From Syntrophus buswellii (GTDB taxonomy: Bacteria > Desulfobacterota > Syntrophia > Syntrophales > Syntrophaceae), in assembly GCF_046097065.1 (NCBI RefSeq), contig NZ_CP175563.1, positions 2,790,001 to 2,854,000 of the forward strand: a stretch of DNA of 64,000 nt, written 5' to 3'. Shown piece by piece: positions 1 to 8,985 of this stretch; within the stretch, counting starts at the first letter, position 1, and every line of letters begins with the position of its first letter. Under the pieces are notes generated by a model that searched no databases, was not told the DNA's origin, and saw only the letters and a list, made by a program, of their open reading frames with translations. The position numbers and the translations under genes were made by a program.

Positions 1-118
1 CATCGCCATGACGCGCCACGACGTCGATCATCTCCTCGGCGGTCACGACGACAGCCTTTCCCTGCTTTATCTTCTCATTGATCTCCTGATACGTCTTGTG
101 GACTCTGTGCCTCTTCAT
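1..118 (-). CDS. DUF39 homocysteine biosynthesis protein (N-terminal fragment, runs off the window)
   Basis: Only the first 39 codons are inside the window. The protein begins MKRHRVHKTYQEINEKI and continues with a KQGKAVVVTAEEM stretch. That opening matches my recollection of the DUF39/HcyBio family, which in methanogens and sulfate reducers takes part in sulfide incorporation into homocysteine. A GAGG lies about ten bases before the ATG. It is the last gene of the leftward block and follows dut by only 11 bases, so co-transcription is likely. The assignment rests on the N-terminus alone; the catalytic Cys region lies outside. Confidence 0.6.
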   Translation of the reverse strand, partial: MKRHRVHKTYQEINEKIKQGKAVVVTAEEMIDVVARHGD

Positions 119-129
119 GACTTCAAACC

Positions 130-588
130 TCAGGATGTGCCGGAATGGCCAAAACCGCCGTTTCCCCGGACTGTGGATTCCAGGTCGCAGGATTCAGTCC
201 AGGCTGCCCGGTAGACGGAAGTAACGACCATCTGGGCAATACGGGCTCCCCGGGAAATCAGAAAGGGTTCTTTGCCATGGTTGATCAGCAGGACGCCGAT
301 TTCCCCCCGGTAATCGGCATCGATCGTACCGGGGGAATTGACCAGCGTAATGCCGTGCGTTAAGGCCAGGCCGCTGCGCGGCCGGATCTGGGCTTCGAAC
401 CCCTCCGGCAACGCGATGATCAGACCCGTGGGAATCAGGGCCCTCTCCCCCGGACCGATCAGCACGTCCTCCGTTACGGCCGCATGGAGATCCATTCCAG
501 CCGAACCTCCCGTCACATACCGCGGCAGGGAAAGTCCTGAAAAATGGGGAAGCTTCCGAACGGGGATCCGGATCTCTTTCAGCGCCAT
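130..588 (-). CDS. dut: dUTP diphosphatase (dUTPase)
   Basis: Hydrolyses dUTP to dUMP and diphosphate, supplying the dTMP precursor and keeping uracil out of DNA. All five trimeric dUTPase motifs are present in order: GSAGMDLHA, PRSGLAL with the Arg-Ser pair, GTIDADYRGEI with the catalytic Asp, RGARIAQMV, and the C-terminal RGNGGFGHSG lid. At 152 aa it has the normal family length. I chose the ATG at 588 (MALKEIRIP). A longer frame starting at 636 would run into the end of pnp and adds a Cys-rich N-terminus the family lacks. Neither start has a strong ribosome binding site. It is downstream of pnp in the same direction. Confidence 0.93.
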   Translation of the reverse strand: MALKEIRIPVRKLPHFSGLSLPRYVTGGSAGMDLHAAVTEDVLIGPGERALIPTGLIIALPEGFEAQIRPRSGLALTHGITLVNSPGTIDADYRGEIGVLLINHGKEPFLISRGARIAQMVVTSVYRAAWTESCDLESTVRGNGGFGHSGTS

Positions 589-613
589 GGGCCGCCCACA
601 AAATCCGCAGAAG

Positions 614-2731
614 TCACACCTCTGCTCCCAGGGCATCCTTTCGACTCAAGCGGATTTTACCCTGTTTGTCCACTTCCAGAACTTTGACGATAACCTCATC
701 GCCTTCGTTGACAATATCCGTCACCTTATTGACCCGCTCCTTGGCCAGCTGGGAGATATGGAGCAACCCCTCGGTGCCCGGTAATATTTCAACGAAAGCG
801 CCAAAATCAACAACTTTTTTGACGGTCCCGCGGTAGATTTTACCCACTTCCGCGTCTTCCGTCAGCCAGCGGACCATGGCAATGGCTCTGGCCGATGCCT
901 CCATATCGCTGGACGCAATGGTCACCGTGCCGTCATCTTCCACGTCGATGGTTACCCCTGTCTCGCTGACGATCTGGCGGATATTCTTGCCGCCCGTACC
1001 GATGACGGAACGTACCTTTTCCGGCCGGACCTTTACGGTGGTAATCCGGGGGGCATAGATGGAGATCTCCTTCCTCGGTTCGGATATGGTCTCCCGGATC
1101 TTTCCAATGATGAAGAGCCGCCCCTCCCTCGCCTGAGCCAGAGCCTTCGTGAGGATATCCCGATTGATCCCGTCAATTTTTATGTCCATCTGCATGGCGG
1201 TGATACCCTTCCGGGTTCCACAGACCTTGAAATCCATGTCACCGGAATGATCCTCATCCCCGAGAATATCGGAAAGGATAACGACCTGATCCCCTTCCTT
1301 GAGAAGTCCCATGGCAATGCCCGCCACCACGTCCTTGACGGGAACGCCGCCATCCATGAGACAGAGAGTGCCCCCGCAGACCGTGGCCATGGACGAGGAT
1401 CCGTTGGAGGAAAGGATCTCGGAAACAATGCGGATGGTGTAGGGAAACTCTTCCTGGGAAGGAAGCACCGGCATCAGGGCCCTTCTGGCCAGATTGCCGT
1501 GTCCGATTTCCCGCCGCCCCGGGCTTCTCAGCGGCTTGGCTTCACCGACACAATAAGGGGGAAAATTGTAATGGAGGATAAAGGCACGCGTCTCTTCCCC
1601 GGCAACATAATCCAGCCGCTGCTCATCCGATGAAGTTCCCAGTGTTAGAGCCGCCAGAGACTGGGTCTCTCCACGGTTAAAAAGGCCCGAACCATGGGTC
1701 CTGGGCAGAACCCCCACCTCCGCACTGATGGCGCGGATATCCGCATGGGATCGGCCGTCGATTCTCGTTCCTTCCCCTAGGATCATGTCCCGGACAATCC
1801 GTTTCTCCAGGGCTTCAAGTGCGGCCGCCACCGGTCCGCGCAATCCCGCATCCTCCGATGTCATGCTCTTCAGAACAGCCTCCCGGATAGAATCCAGGAC
1901 GGCATGACGGTCCAGCTTTCTCGCTATCCGGTAGGCCTCTTTCATCTTCTCCGCGGCTTTTTCCGTAACTGCCGCCACCAGCGATTCGTCAATCTCGACA
2001 GCGGAAAAAGGCCTCTTCGACCGGCCGATCGCCGCCCGGATCTGATCCTGCAGCATCATAACGGGCCGCATGGATTCCAGCCCGAACTCAATGGCCGAAA
2101 CGACGGTTTCTTCCTCAATTTCCCGGGCACTGCCCTCCAGCATCACCAGGTTGACATCGAAGGGCCTGCCGTCCGTTCCCGGCTCCACCTTCCTGCCGAC
2201 GAGGAACAGATTCAAATCGCTCCGCTCCTGTTCCTCCGTGGATGGATTGCAGACAAACCGGCCATCCAGCCGACCCACCCGAACACCTGCAATGGGCCCC
2301 TTAAAGGGAATGTCGGATATTTCGAGGGCAGCCGAAGCCCCCAGGAGGGCAGCCACATCCGAGTCGTTTTCGTTATCGACCGAAAGCAGGGTCGCCACAA
2401 GCTGGGTTTCATAACTGTACCCTTTGGGAAACAGCGGGCGGATGGATCGGTCGATCACCCGCGACGTCAGGACCTCCCGCTCATTGGGCCGCCCTTCCCG
2501 TTTGAAAAATCCGCCGGGTATTTTACCTGCGGCATATGTCATTTCCTGATAGTCCACGGTCAGGGGAAGAAAATCCACCCCCTCCCGGGCCTTCTTGAGG
2601 GAAACCGCCGTAACCATCACAACGGTGTCTCCATAAATCACCATGACAGCGCCGTCTGCCTGGCCCGCGACATAACCTGTTTTTACGGAAATATTTCTAC
2701 CGGCGAATTCCGCACTGAATATTGTACTCAT
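614..2731 (-). CDS. pnp: Polyribonucleotide nucleotidyltransferase (PNPase)
   Basis: Phosphorolytic 3'-5' exoribonuclease of mRNA decay. The 705 aa match the usual length. Domain order is RNase PH 1, an alpha-helical linker, RNase PH 2 (about residues 320-455), a KH domain with the GxxG loop GTGGKNIRQ, and a C-terminal S1 domain beginning near GKIYRGTVKKVVDFGAFVE. An AGAGGA motif lies nine bases before the ATG. It follows rpsO with about 290 bases between them containing a long hairpin, the same arrangement as the E. coli rpsO-pnp transcript, where RNase III processing of the leader autoregulates pnp. Whether that happens here is inference. Confidence 0.97.
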   Translation of the reverse strand: MSTIFSAEFAGRNISVKTGYVAGQADGAVMVIYGDTVVMVTAVSLKKAREGVDFLPLTVDYQEMTYAAGKIPGGFFKREGRPNEREVLTSRVIDRSIRPLFPKGYSYETQLVATLLSVDNENDSDVAALLGASAALEISDIPFKGPIAGVRVGRLDGRFVCNPSTEEQERSDLNLFLVGRKVEPGTDGRPFDVNLVMLEGSAREIEEETVVSAIEFGLESMRPVMMLQDQIRAAIGRSKRPFSAVEIDESLVAAVTEKAAEKMKEAYRIARKLDRHAVLDSIREAVLKSMTSEDAGLRGPVAAALEALEKRIVRDMILGEGTRIDGRSHADIRAISAEVGVLPRTHGSGLFNRGETQSLAALTLGTSSDEQRLDYVAGEETRAFILHYNFPPYCVGEAKPLRSPGRREIGHGNLARRALMPVLPSQEEFPYTIRIVSEILSSNGSSSMATVCGGTLCLMDGGVPVKDVVAGIAMGLLKEGDQVVILSDILGDEDHSGDMDFKVCGTRKGITAMQMDIKIDGINRDILTKALAQAREGRLFIIGKIRETISEPRKEISIYAPRITTVKVRPEKVRSVIGTGGKNIRQIVSETGVTIDVEDDGTVTIASSDMEASARAIAMVRWLTEDAEVGKIYRGTVKKVVDFGAFVEILPGTEGLLHISQLAKERVNKVTDIVNEGDEVIVKVLEVDKQGKIRLSRKDALGAEV

Positions 2732-2902
2732 CCTTAAAAATCCTCTCTCCAGACCCGATCTTCAGAAAAGAAAAATCCCCGCACGCTCCCCTTGTGCATA
2801 TCCCCCTCGACAAGACGGTGGATCGTCCCAATTCCAGGAAGCAGCGAATTTCATGTCCCCCCTGCTTCGGGCGATTTTTTCGGTCAGGGCACTACGGATC
2901 AG

Positions 2903-2990
2903 GGAGTAAGGAGTAAAGCCGGAGGCGTAAAGCCGAAACTTAAACGGCAAACAGCCCCAGCCTTATACCCCAGGCTTTACCGCTTACTCC
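2903..2990. repeat. Long imperfect inverted repeat between rpsO and pnp
   Basis: GGAGTAAG at 2903-2910 is complementary to CTTACTCC at 2983-2990, and GTAAAGCC at 2927-2934 to GGCTTTAC at 2973-2980. The left arm also holds a near-direct repeat (GTAAAGCC-type units at 2912-2920 and 2927-2934). It sits in the pnp leader, where other bacteria have a terminator or RNase III site. There is no T-run on the minus strand directly after the stem, so a processing or attenuator hairpin fits better than a simple terminator. The rest of the 290-base gap shows no gene. Confidence 0.55.
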
Positions 2991-3019
2991 GCACTTATGC
3001 CCCATCGCGAAAATGTTGG

Positions 3020-3286
3020 TTATTTTCTCAACCCAAGACGCTGAATAACCTGCCTGTACCGCTCAATATTCTTATTCTTCAAATAGTCCAGAAGCCTTCT
3101 TCGCTGCCCGACCAGCTTCAACAGACCCCGTCGGGAATGATGGTCCTTTTTGTGGATCTTGAAGTGATCCGTCAGGTATTCAATCCTGGCACTCAGAAGC
3201 GCAATCTGGACTTCAGGAGATCCCGTATCCTTCTCATGCAACTGATAATTCCCAATGATGCTTTCTCTTCGATCCGAACTTAACAC
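3020..3286 (-). CDS. rpsO: 30S ribosomal protein S15
   Basis: Primary 16S rRNA-binding protein of the small-subunit platform. The 88 aa product has the family length and the conserved core TGSPEVQIALLSARI, LTDHFKIHKKDHHSRRGLL and the LDYLKNKNIERY segment. The start is GTG at 3286 (VLSSDRRESI), preceded by GGAGG ten bases upstream. It lies between truB and pnp, the usual position in proteobacteria. Confidence 0.97.
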   Translation of the reverse strand: MLSSDRRESIIGNYQLHEKDTGSPEVQIALLSARIEYLTDHFKIHKKDHHSRRGLLKLVGQRRRLLDYLKNKNIERYRQVIQRLGLRK

Positions 3287-3415
3287 GGTTTTTTATCCTC
3301 CATAAACAATTTGATCTCTGCAATCGACAAACCGACCAGCGGCACCTTCCCTTGCGCTGATCCGTTTTATAGCTTCATGAACGGGACATTCCGGATTTCG
3401 GCATCCTTCCAGGCC

Positions 3416-4348
3416 TTAATCGCGAAAAACCCTCAAAATTTTCGCAGCCGGCTGCCCCATCTCCAAAGCGGTCAGCTGGACCGATGGACACAACAGTCTG
3501 GCTACGGCAACCAGCCCCCCATCTGAAGTGAGAAACTTTACCATATCTCCATTCTCAAGGGAAGGAATATGATAATCCCTCAAAGCGGGTCCATCGGGCT
3601 GGCAGCCTTCACGGATCCTTTCCGCCAGTTCCCCGCCGATTTCGATGGCCGCCATGTGCAGAAGGCCGTCGCTCAGGGAAATCACTCTGGCCGCCAGGAT
3701 TTTTTCCCGTTCCTCCGCGCAAACTTCCTCCAGCGAGACAGCCGCCTCCAGAGTGAATTGACCGCTCCGCAGCCTCCGCAACCCGGCAAGGCACCCCCCG
3801 CAGCCCAGTCGCTCTCCCAAATCGGCGCAAAGTGTGCGGATGTAGGTTCCTTTCGAACAGGCGACCCGAAAACGGACATAGGGAAATGAAATCTCCTCCA
3901 ACACCGTGGAATAAATTCTGACGGTGCGGGGGGGGAGAGAAACGTCAATCCCCTTTCTTGTCCAGGCGTAAAGCGGTTTCCCCTTATATTTGACGGCGGA
4001 ATACCGGGGGGGCTCCTGAGTCATCTCACCGGTCAACCCGCCCAGAGCCTCCCGGATCGCGGCTTCATCCACTGCCGGATTCTGGCGTCCTGTAATCCGC
4101 CCTTCGATGTCCAGGGTGTCCGTCGTCACCCCCAGCAGCATTGTAGCCCGGTATTCCTTATCGTCCTGGGAAAGGAACTGAACCAGCTTGGTTGCCTCGT
4201 CCAGGCAGATGGGAAGCACTCCCGTGGCCAGTGGATCAAGCGTACCGGAATGCCCCGCTTTCCGGACTCCCAGGATCCGCTTGACCTCTGAGACAGCCTT
4301 CTGTGACGTCTTTCCCGGCGATTTATCCAGGATCAGAATGCCGTTCAT
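3416..4348 (-). CDS. truB: tRNA pseudouridine(55) synthase TruB
   Basis: Converts U55 of the T-loop of tRNAs to pseudouridine. The N-terminus NGILILDKSPGKTS and the catalytic motif AGHSGTLDPLATGVL (Asp38) are diagnostic, followed by the conserved YRATMLLGVTTDTLD and a SCSKGTYIRTL-like segment (ACSKGTYIRTLCADLG). Length 310 aa is typical of the form with a C-terminal PUA-like tail. It starts four bases after the nrnA stop codon, so the two are probably translationally coupled. Confidence 0.96.
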   Translation of the reverse strand: MNGILILDKSPGKTSQKAVSEVKRILGVRKAGHSGTLDPLATGVLPICLDEATKLVQFLSQDDKEYRATMLLGVTTDTLDIEGRITGRQNPAVDEAAIREALGGLTGEMTQEPPRYSAVKYKGKPLYAWTRKGIDVSLPPRTVRIYSTVLEEISFPYVRFRVACSKGTYIRTLCADLGERLGCGGCLAGLRRLRSGQFTLEAAVSLEEVCAEEREKILAARVISLSDGLLHMAAIEIGGELAERIREGCQPDGPALRDYHIPSLENGDMVKFLTSDGGLVAVARLLCPSVQLTALEMGQPAAKILRVFRD

Positions 4349-4352
4349 CTGT

Positions 4353-5321
4353 TCAAATTCCGTCCCGTATCACATCCAGGACCCGGGAATAAACCGTTTC
4401 AAAGTCGCCCTGAATGCGACAGGCGGATGCATTCCTGTGGCCTCCACCATCAAAGGCGCGGGCCACCCGCTCCACGTTCACCTCGCCCTTGGAGCGGAAG
4501 CTGACCTTGAAAGGTCCATTGTGCTGTTCGCTGAACAGAGCCGATACCTCTACCCCTGAAATCGATCGGGGAAGGTCGACAAAGCCTTCCGTATGTTCCG
4601 GGACAGCCCCCACGGCCTGCATGTCCTTCTGCCAGACCACCATGTAACCGAACCGCCCATCCAGATCGAAGGTCAGCGTGTCCAGGGCTTTGGACAGCAG
4701 CCTGATTTTGGCCAGGGGGTTGTTCTCGTAAATATTCTCCGATATTTCCTGGGGATCGGCGCCCCAGCCGACCAGATTCCCGGCGGCGATCAATGTTTCC
4801 CTTCCGGTAGTCCCGTAATGAAACCCCCCGGTATCCGTTAAAATGGCCGCATAGAGATTGGTCGCAATGTCCCGCGTCACGGAACATCCCATGCGGGATA
4901 TCAACCGGTAGATCAGTTCACCCGTTGAGCTCGCCCGGGGGTCAACATAGGAAAACTCGGAGAACATCGAATTGGAGATGTGATGATCGATATTGACGAG
5001 TGTTCCAATGCGGGCAATCTTTTCAGACCCCCTGCCCACCCGGCTCAGATCGCTGCAGTCCACGATAAAGGCCGCGTCATACCGAGAAGCACAATCGGCG
5101 GGGAGCTCCTGGCGGATCACCTGGCTTCCGGGCAGGAACCGATAGTTCTCCGGTGTTGCATCCTGGTTGTAAACGTCCGCTTCTTTTCCCGTTTGCCGGA
5201 GCAGGCCATAAAGAGCCAGCTCCGACCCAACGGCGTCACCATCCAGCCGTTCATGGGAAGAAATGAGGAAGGTCCTGGAACGATCGATAATATCAAGAAT
5301 CCGATCCATCATTCTCATCAT
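4353..5321 (-). CDS. nrnA: Bifunctional oligoribonuclease / pAp phosphatase (DHH family)
   Basis: DHH/DHHA1 phosphoesterase expected to degrade nanoRNAs and hydrolyse 3'-phosphoadenosine 5'-phosphate. Visible motifs are ISSHERLDGDAVGS, the second metal motif VDCSD, the family-defining NIDHHISN, DPRASSTGELIY, and the C-terminal DHHA1 signature GGGHRNASA. The first motif has Leu where most homologues have Pro (SHxxPDGDA). Its start overlaps the end of rbfA by up to 29 bases; several in-frame ATGs (5321, 5318, 5312, 5309) leave the exact start open. Genes between rbfA and truB commonly encode this enzyme. Confidence 0.9.
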   Translation of the reverse strand: MMRMMDRILDIIDRSRTFLISSHERLDGDAVGSELALYGLLRQTGKEADVYNQDATPENYRFLPGSQVIRQELPADCASRYDAAFIVDCSDLSRVGRGSEKIARIGTLVNIDHHISNSMFSEFSYVDPRASSTGELIYRLISRMGCSVTRDIATNLYAAILTDTGGFHYGTTGRETLIAAGNLVGWGADPQEISENIYENNPLAKIRLLSKALDTLTFDLDGRFGYMVVWQKDMQAVGAVPEHTEGFVDLPRSISGVEVSALFSEQHNGPFKVSFRSKGEVNVERVARAFDGGGHRNASACRIQGDFETVYSRVLDVIRDGI

Positions 5322-5664
5322 CTCTGTGAATTTCTCTTATAAGCCGATCAATCCGGCTTCCATAGGCAAAGGAGGTGTCCTGCCTGAAAATGAGATCCGG
5401 CACATAGCGCAGTTTCAATCGTTTTCCCAGTTCCCTCTTGATGAAGCCGCCGGCCTTCTGCAGACTCTCGAGTGTTTCGGGGCTGCAGAAATCCTCGCCC
5501 ATCTCCACGAAAAAAATCTTGGCAGTGCGCAGGTCATCGCTCATCTTGACCCCGGTAACCGTCAGCCTGCTGACCCTTGGATCGCGGACCCTCCTCAACA
5601 GGATATCCGCAAGCTCCACTTTCACCAGATCCGCCACACGATCCGCCCTCTTAAACTCCAACAT
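5293..5664 (-). CDS. rbfA: 30S ribosome-binding factor A
   Basis: Late 16S rRNA maturation and cold-shock factor binding the 30S subunit. The KH-like fold shows in FKRADRVADLVKVELADILL, DPRVSRLTVTGVKMSDDL and the C-terminal GKRLKLRYVPDLIFRQD. I start at the ATG at 5664 (MLEFKRADRV), which has AAAAGGTGG about nine bases upstream and gives the usual length of about 123 aa. The frame stays open 23 codons further, but that extension has no support from the family. It lies between the DUF503 gene and nrnA. Confidence 0.93.
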   Translation of the reverse strand: MLEFKRADRVADLVKVELADILLRRVRDPRVSRLTVTGVKMSDDLRTAKIFFVEMGEDFCSPETLESLQKAGGFIKRELGKRLKLRYVPDLIFRQDTSFAYGSRIDRLIREIHRDDENDGSDS

Positions 5665-5742
5665 GCTTTCGACCACCTTTTCTGTCCTGAGAGGCCTGTA
5701 GACGGAATCCGGGACGAAGCCCCGGTCCGGCACAGATGACCG

Positions 5743-6081
5743 TCATTCGGATCCATATTTGCCGGCAGATTCGTCGAAATGCGGCATGGCGTCCGACAGA
5801 GAAACGATTTCGATCCTGCTGCCCAGCACTTCGGCCAGTTGGAGTTCCTCGATAAAGGAGAGGATGCAATCCACCTTTCCGTTCACGTAGCGCGTATCGT
5901 TTCCCACGACGCAAAATCCGACTTTTGCGCGCTTCCAGGAGTCGTTTTCGCCGATCTCAGCGATGGACACGTTGAAGGTATTGCGCGTCCGCTGAAGGAT
6001 CCGCTTCAAGACCCCCCGTTTTTCCTTCAAAGACCGGCATTCTGCAATCCACAGTTCAATCAGTCCCGATCCGATGACCAT
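5743..6081 (-). CDS. DUF503 / YlxP-like protein
   Basis: A 112 aa protein of the DUF503 family, recognisable from the pattern ESRSLKEKR (here ECRSLKEKRGVLKRIL), the RNTFNVSIAEIGENDSWKRA core and VGNDTRYVNGKVD. The family is found almost always between infB and rbfA, as here, and is thought to act in ribosome or translation maturation. Biochemical function is not established as far as I know. It lies 80 bases downstream of infB. Confidence 0.9.
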   Translation of the reverse strand: MVIGSGLIELWIAECRSLKEKRGVLKRILQRTRNTFNVSIAEIGENDSWKRAKVGFCVVGNDTRYVNGKVDCILSFIEELQLAEVLGSRIEIVSLSDAMPHFDESAGKYGSE

Positions 6082-6161
6082 CGTAACATCCGCCTCACGG
6101 TATGCCCCTGTCTCGCGGCGGCGAAGCCTCTAGAATTCACACATTCCCTTCAGGTCTGAAT

Positions 6162-8921
6162 TCACAGCTTGCGCTCCACTTTTTCATTGACATAGGCTTC
6201 GATCAGGTCGCCCACCCGGAGGTCATTGAAGCCCTCAATGCCGATTCCGCATTCAAATCCGGCCAACACCTCCTTGACATCATCCTTGAACCGCCGCAGG
6301 GAGGCGATTTTCCCGTCAAACACGATGACCCCGTCCCGAACCAGCTTGGCATTGCTCTTTCGAACCATTTTTCCGTCGGTCACAAAGCTTCCCGCCACGG
6401 TGCCCACTTTGGGAACCCGGAACAGATCCCGAACTTCGGCCCGGCCAATGACCATTTCCCGGTATTCGGGTTCGAGGAGCCCTTCCATGGCCGCCCGGAC
6501 GTCGGCAATGACATTGTAAATGATGTCGTAGAGCTTGATGTCGACACCTTCCGCTTCCGCCAGCTCCGTGACCCGGGCGTCAGGCCGGACATTGAAGCCG
6601 ATGATGATGGCATTGGATGCCGACGCCAGCATGACATCCGTCTCCGTAATCGCCCCGGTGGAACCATGAATCACCTTCAGTTTGATGTCGTCGGTGCTGA
6701 GCTTGGTCAGGGCGTCCGCCAAGGCCTCCAGGGATCCCTGCACATCCGCCCGGAGGATGACATTCAGCTCTTTCACGCCTTCCTTCATCTTTTCATACAG
6801 CTGCTCCAGGGTGATCTTCGAGGTCGCGGAGAGCTCCCGTTCCCGTTCCTTTCGCAGCCAGTATTCTCCAATGCTGCGGGCCTTCTTTTCATCCTCGACG
6901 GCGTTAAATTCCGCACTTGCCTGGGGCACGCGGGAAAAACCGATCACCTCGACCGGCGTGGCCGGGCCGGCCACCCTGATCCGACGCCCTTGGTCATCAT
7001 TCATGGCCCGGACACGCCCGTACTCCGTCTTGCTGACAAAGGCATCCCCTTCATGGAGAGTCCCCTCCTGGATTAAAACCGTGGCTACCGGGCCGCGCCC
7101 GCGATCCAGACGGGCTTCGATCACCACGCCACGAGCCGGACGGTCCGGATCGGCCTTCAGTTCCAGGATATCCGCCTGCAGCAGGATGAGCTCCAGGAGT
7201 TCCTCTATGCCGATTTTCTGCTTCGCCGACACCTCGCAGAAGATGGTATCTCCCCCCCACTCTTCCGGAATAAGGCTGTATTCCGTCAGCGCCTGCTTAA
7301 TCCTTCCCGGATCGGCTTCAGGCTTGTCGATTTTATTGATCGCCACAATGATGGGCACGCCGGCCACCTTGGAGTGATTGATTGCTTCCACCGTCTGATC
7401 CATCACACCGTCGTCGGCCGCGACGACCAGGACCACGATGTCCGTCACCTGAGCGCCACGAGCACGCATGGCCGTGAAGGCTTCATGTCCAGGCGTGTCG
7501 AGAAAGACGATTTCCCGCCCCTTGAGATTCACATGATAGGCCCCGATGGCCTGGGTGATGCCTCCCGCCTCTCCCTCGGTAACACGCGTTTTCCGGATGG
7601 CATCCAGCAGCGAAGTCTTTCCGTGGTCCACGTGCCCCATGATCGTCACCACGGGTGCCCGGGGTTTCAGATTTTCTGCGGCGGATTCCACTTTGAACAT
7701 GGATTCGTCGTACTCCATCCCCACAGGCTCCACCTGATAGTCAAACTCCGTGGCGATGAGCGATGCGGCGTCAAAGTCAATGGACTGGTTAATGGTCGCC
7801 ATGAGTCCCATCCGCATGAGCTTGTTGATGACCTCATTCGCCTTGACCCCCATTTTCTTGGCCAGATCCCCCACCGTAACCGCTTCGCCGATCCGGATCC
7901 TTCGTTTGATCGCCTTCGGCACGGTGATCTCCGTCTTCTTCATCTTGGCGGCGGCCTTTTTCTCTTCCTTCCAGCGGCCCGGCCTGGCGACCCGTTCGAC
8001 GGTTTCTTCTTCGATCGTCTTGCGGAAGTCCTTTTTATCCGGAGCCTTTTTAAGGGCAGGCTTCTTCTTGGCGGGAGGCAGTTCCCGCACCGGCACTTCC
8101 TCGGGAATCTTCGGTTTTTTCTTCAGCTTGTCCGCCTCGGTCTTTGGAGCTTCCTTTTCCGGTGGCGCCGCCGGCCTGGGAGCGGCCCCGGTCTCAGGCC
8201 TCCTGGCCTCGCCCCGCTGCGGTGCCTGCCTTGCAGGAGCTTCTCCTCCGGCAGCGGCACGGGGTGCCGGCGGCCTTCCTTCCCGCCTCCCAGGCGGAAT
8301 TCTTCCCACCTCCCTGCCAGCAGCCTCGGCACCTTGCGCCCTTGCCGGCGCCCTCTCCTCTTCCGGAACACTCTTCGCCACCGGGGGCGTCTTCCCAGGC
8401 TCCGGAACAATCGGCTCTTTCGGCGCCTCTTCCTTCATTTTCTCAGGGATTACTTGTTTCTCCTCCCCGGAAATTTCAGGAGTTGGAGGAATCGGGGACT
8501 TTTTCGGTGGAATCGCCGGAGTTGGCAGGGGTTTCTTAACGGCCGGCAAAGGTTCCCCTTCCGGAACCGCAGGCTGGGACTCGACAACTTCAACGGGTTT
8601 CACTTCTTCCGGGGGTGCAGGCTTTGCCGGCACTTCTTCGCGGACGGCTCTCTCTGCTTCTGCAGGGGGCTCCTCGGCAACAGGCTCCTCCTGGGGAACA
8701 TGCACAGCTCTCCGCCGGATGACGGTCGTCTTGATCCGCTGCTCCACCATCTCCGTGGCTCCCCGGGCATGGAACTCCTTGATAACGCGTTCCACTTCGT
8801 TATCTTCCAGCGTTCCCGAGTGGGACTTTACGGTGATACCGAGTTTTTCCAACCGAGAGATCAGCTCCTTGTTGTCGATACCCAGCTCCCGGGCCAACTC
8901 GTAAACCCTCTTTTTTGACAT
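6162..8921 (-). CDS. infB: Translation initiation factor IF-2
   Basis: GTPase that positions fMet-tRNA in the 30S initiation complex. Residues 1-55 form an IF2_N module. Residues about 75-330 are a low-complexity Pro/Glu/Ala/Lys/Arg-rich linker typical of long delta- and gammaproteobacterial IF-2. A second IF2_N module follows (about 340-395), then the G domain with GHVDHGKTSLLDAI (G1), DTPGHEAF (G3), NKIDKPEAD (G4) and SAK (G5), and C-terminal domains II-IV. It is 919 aa long. The linker causes a 514-codon antisense frame that should not be mistaken for a gene. It is downstream of nusA with 64 bases between. Confidence 0.97.
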   Translation of the reverse strand: MSKKRVYELARELGIDNKELISRLEKLGITVKSHSGTLEDNEVERVIKEFHARGATEMVEQRIKTTVIRRRAVHVPQEEPVAEEPPAEAERAVREEVPAKPAPPEEVKPVEVVESQPAVPEGEPLPAVKKPLPTPAIPPKKSPIPPTPEISGEEKQVIPEKMKEEAPKEPIVPEPGKTPPVAKSVPEEERAPARAQGAEAAGREVGRIPPGRREGRPPAPRAAAGGEAPARQAPQRGEARRPETGAAPRPAAPPEKEAPKTEADKLKKKPKIPEEVPVRELPPAKKKPALKKAPDKKDFRKTIEEETVERVARPGRWKEEKKAAAKMKKTEITVPKAIKRRIRIGEAVTVGDLAKKMGVKANEVINKLMRMGLMATINQSIDFDAASLIATEFDYQVEPVGMEYDESMFKVESAAENLKPRAPVVTIMGHVDHGKTSLLDAIRKTRVTEGEAGGITQAIGAYHVNLKGREIVFLDTPGHEAFTAMRARGAQVTDIVVLVVAADDGVMDQTVEAINHSKVAGVPIIVAINKIDKPEADPGRIKQALTEYSLIPEEWGGDTIFCEVSAKQKIGIEELLELILLQADILELKADPDRPARGVVIEARLDRGRGPVATVLIQEGTLHEGDAFVSKTEYGRVRAMNDDQGRRIRVAGPATPVEVIGFSRVPQASAEFNAVEDEKKARSIGEYWLRKERERELSATSKITLEQLYEKMKEGVKELNVILRADVQGSLEALADALTKLSTDDIKLKVIHGSTGAITETDVMLASASNAIIIGFNVRPDARVTELAEAEGVDIKLYDIIYNVIADVRAAMEGLLEPEYREMVIGRAEVRDLFRVPKVGTVAGSFVTDGKMVRKSNAKLVRDGVIVFDGKIASLRRFKDDVKEVLAGFECGIGIEGFNDLRVGDLIEAYVNEKVERKL

Positions 8922-8985
8922 GCTTGAAACCCCCAGCGCTTCTATGTTTGACTCCGCATATTATTGTAAATACACCAAAATTTCC

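Noticed and set aside
5665..5733. 23-codon N-terminal extension of rbfA
   Set aside because: The family starts at MLEFKRADRV and the ribosome binding site sits directly before that ATG.
7374..8918. Plus-strand frame of 514 codons opposite infB
   Set aside because: Antisense shadow of the IF-2 G domain and Pro/Lys-rich linker; His/Arg/Leu-rich composition, no domain and no ribosome binding site.
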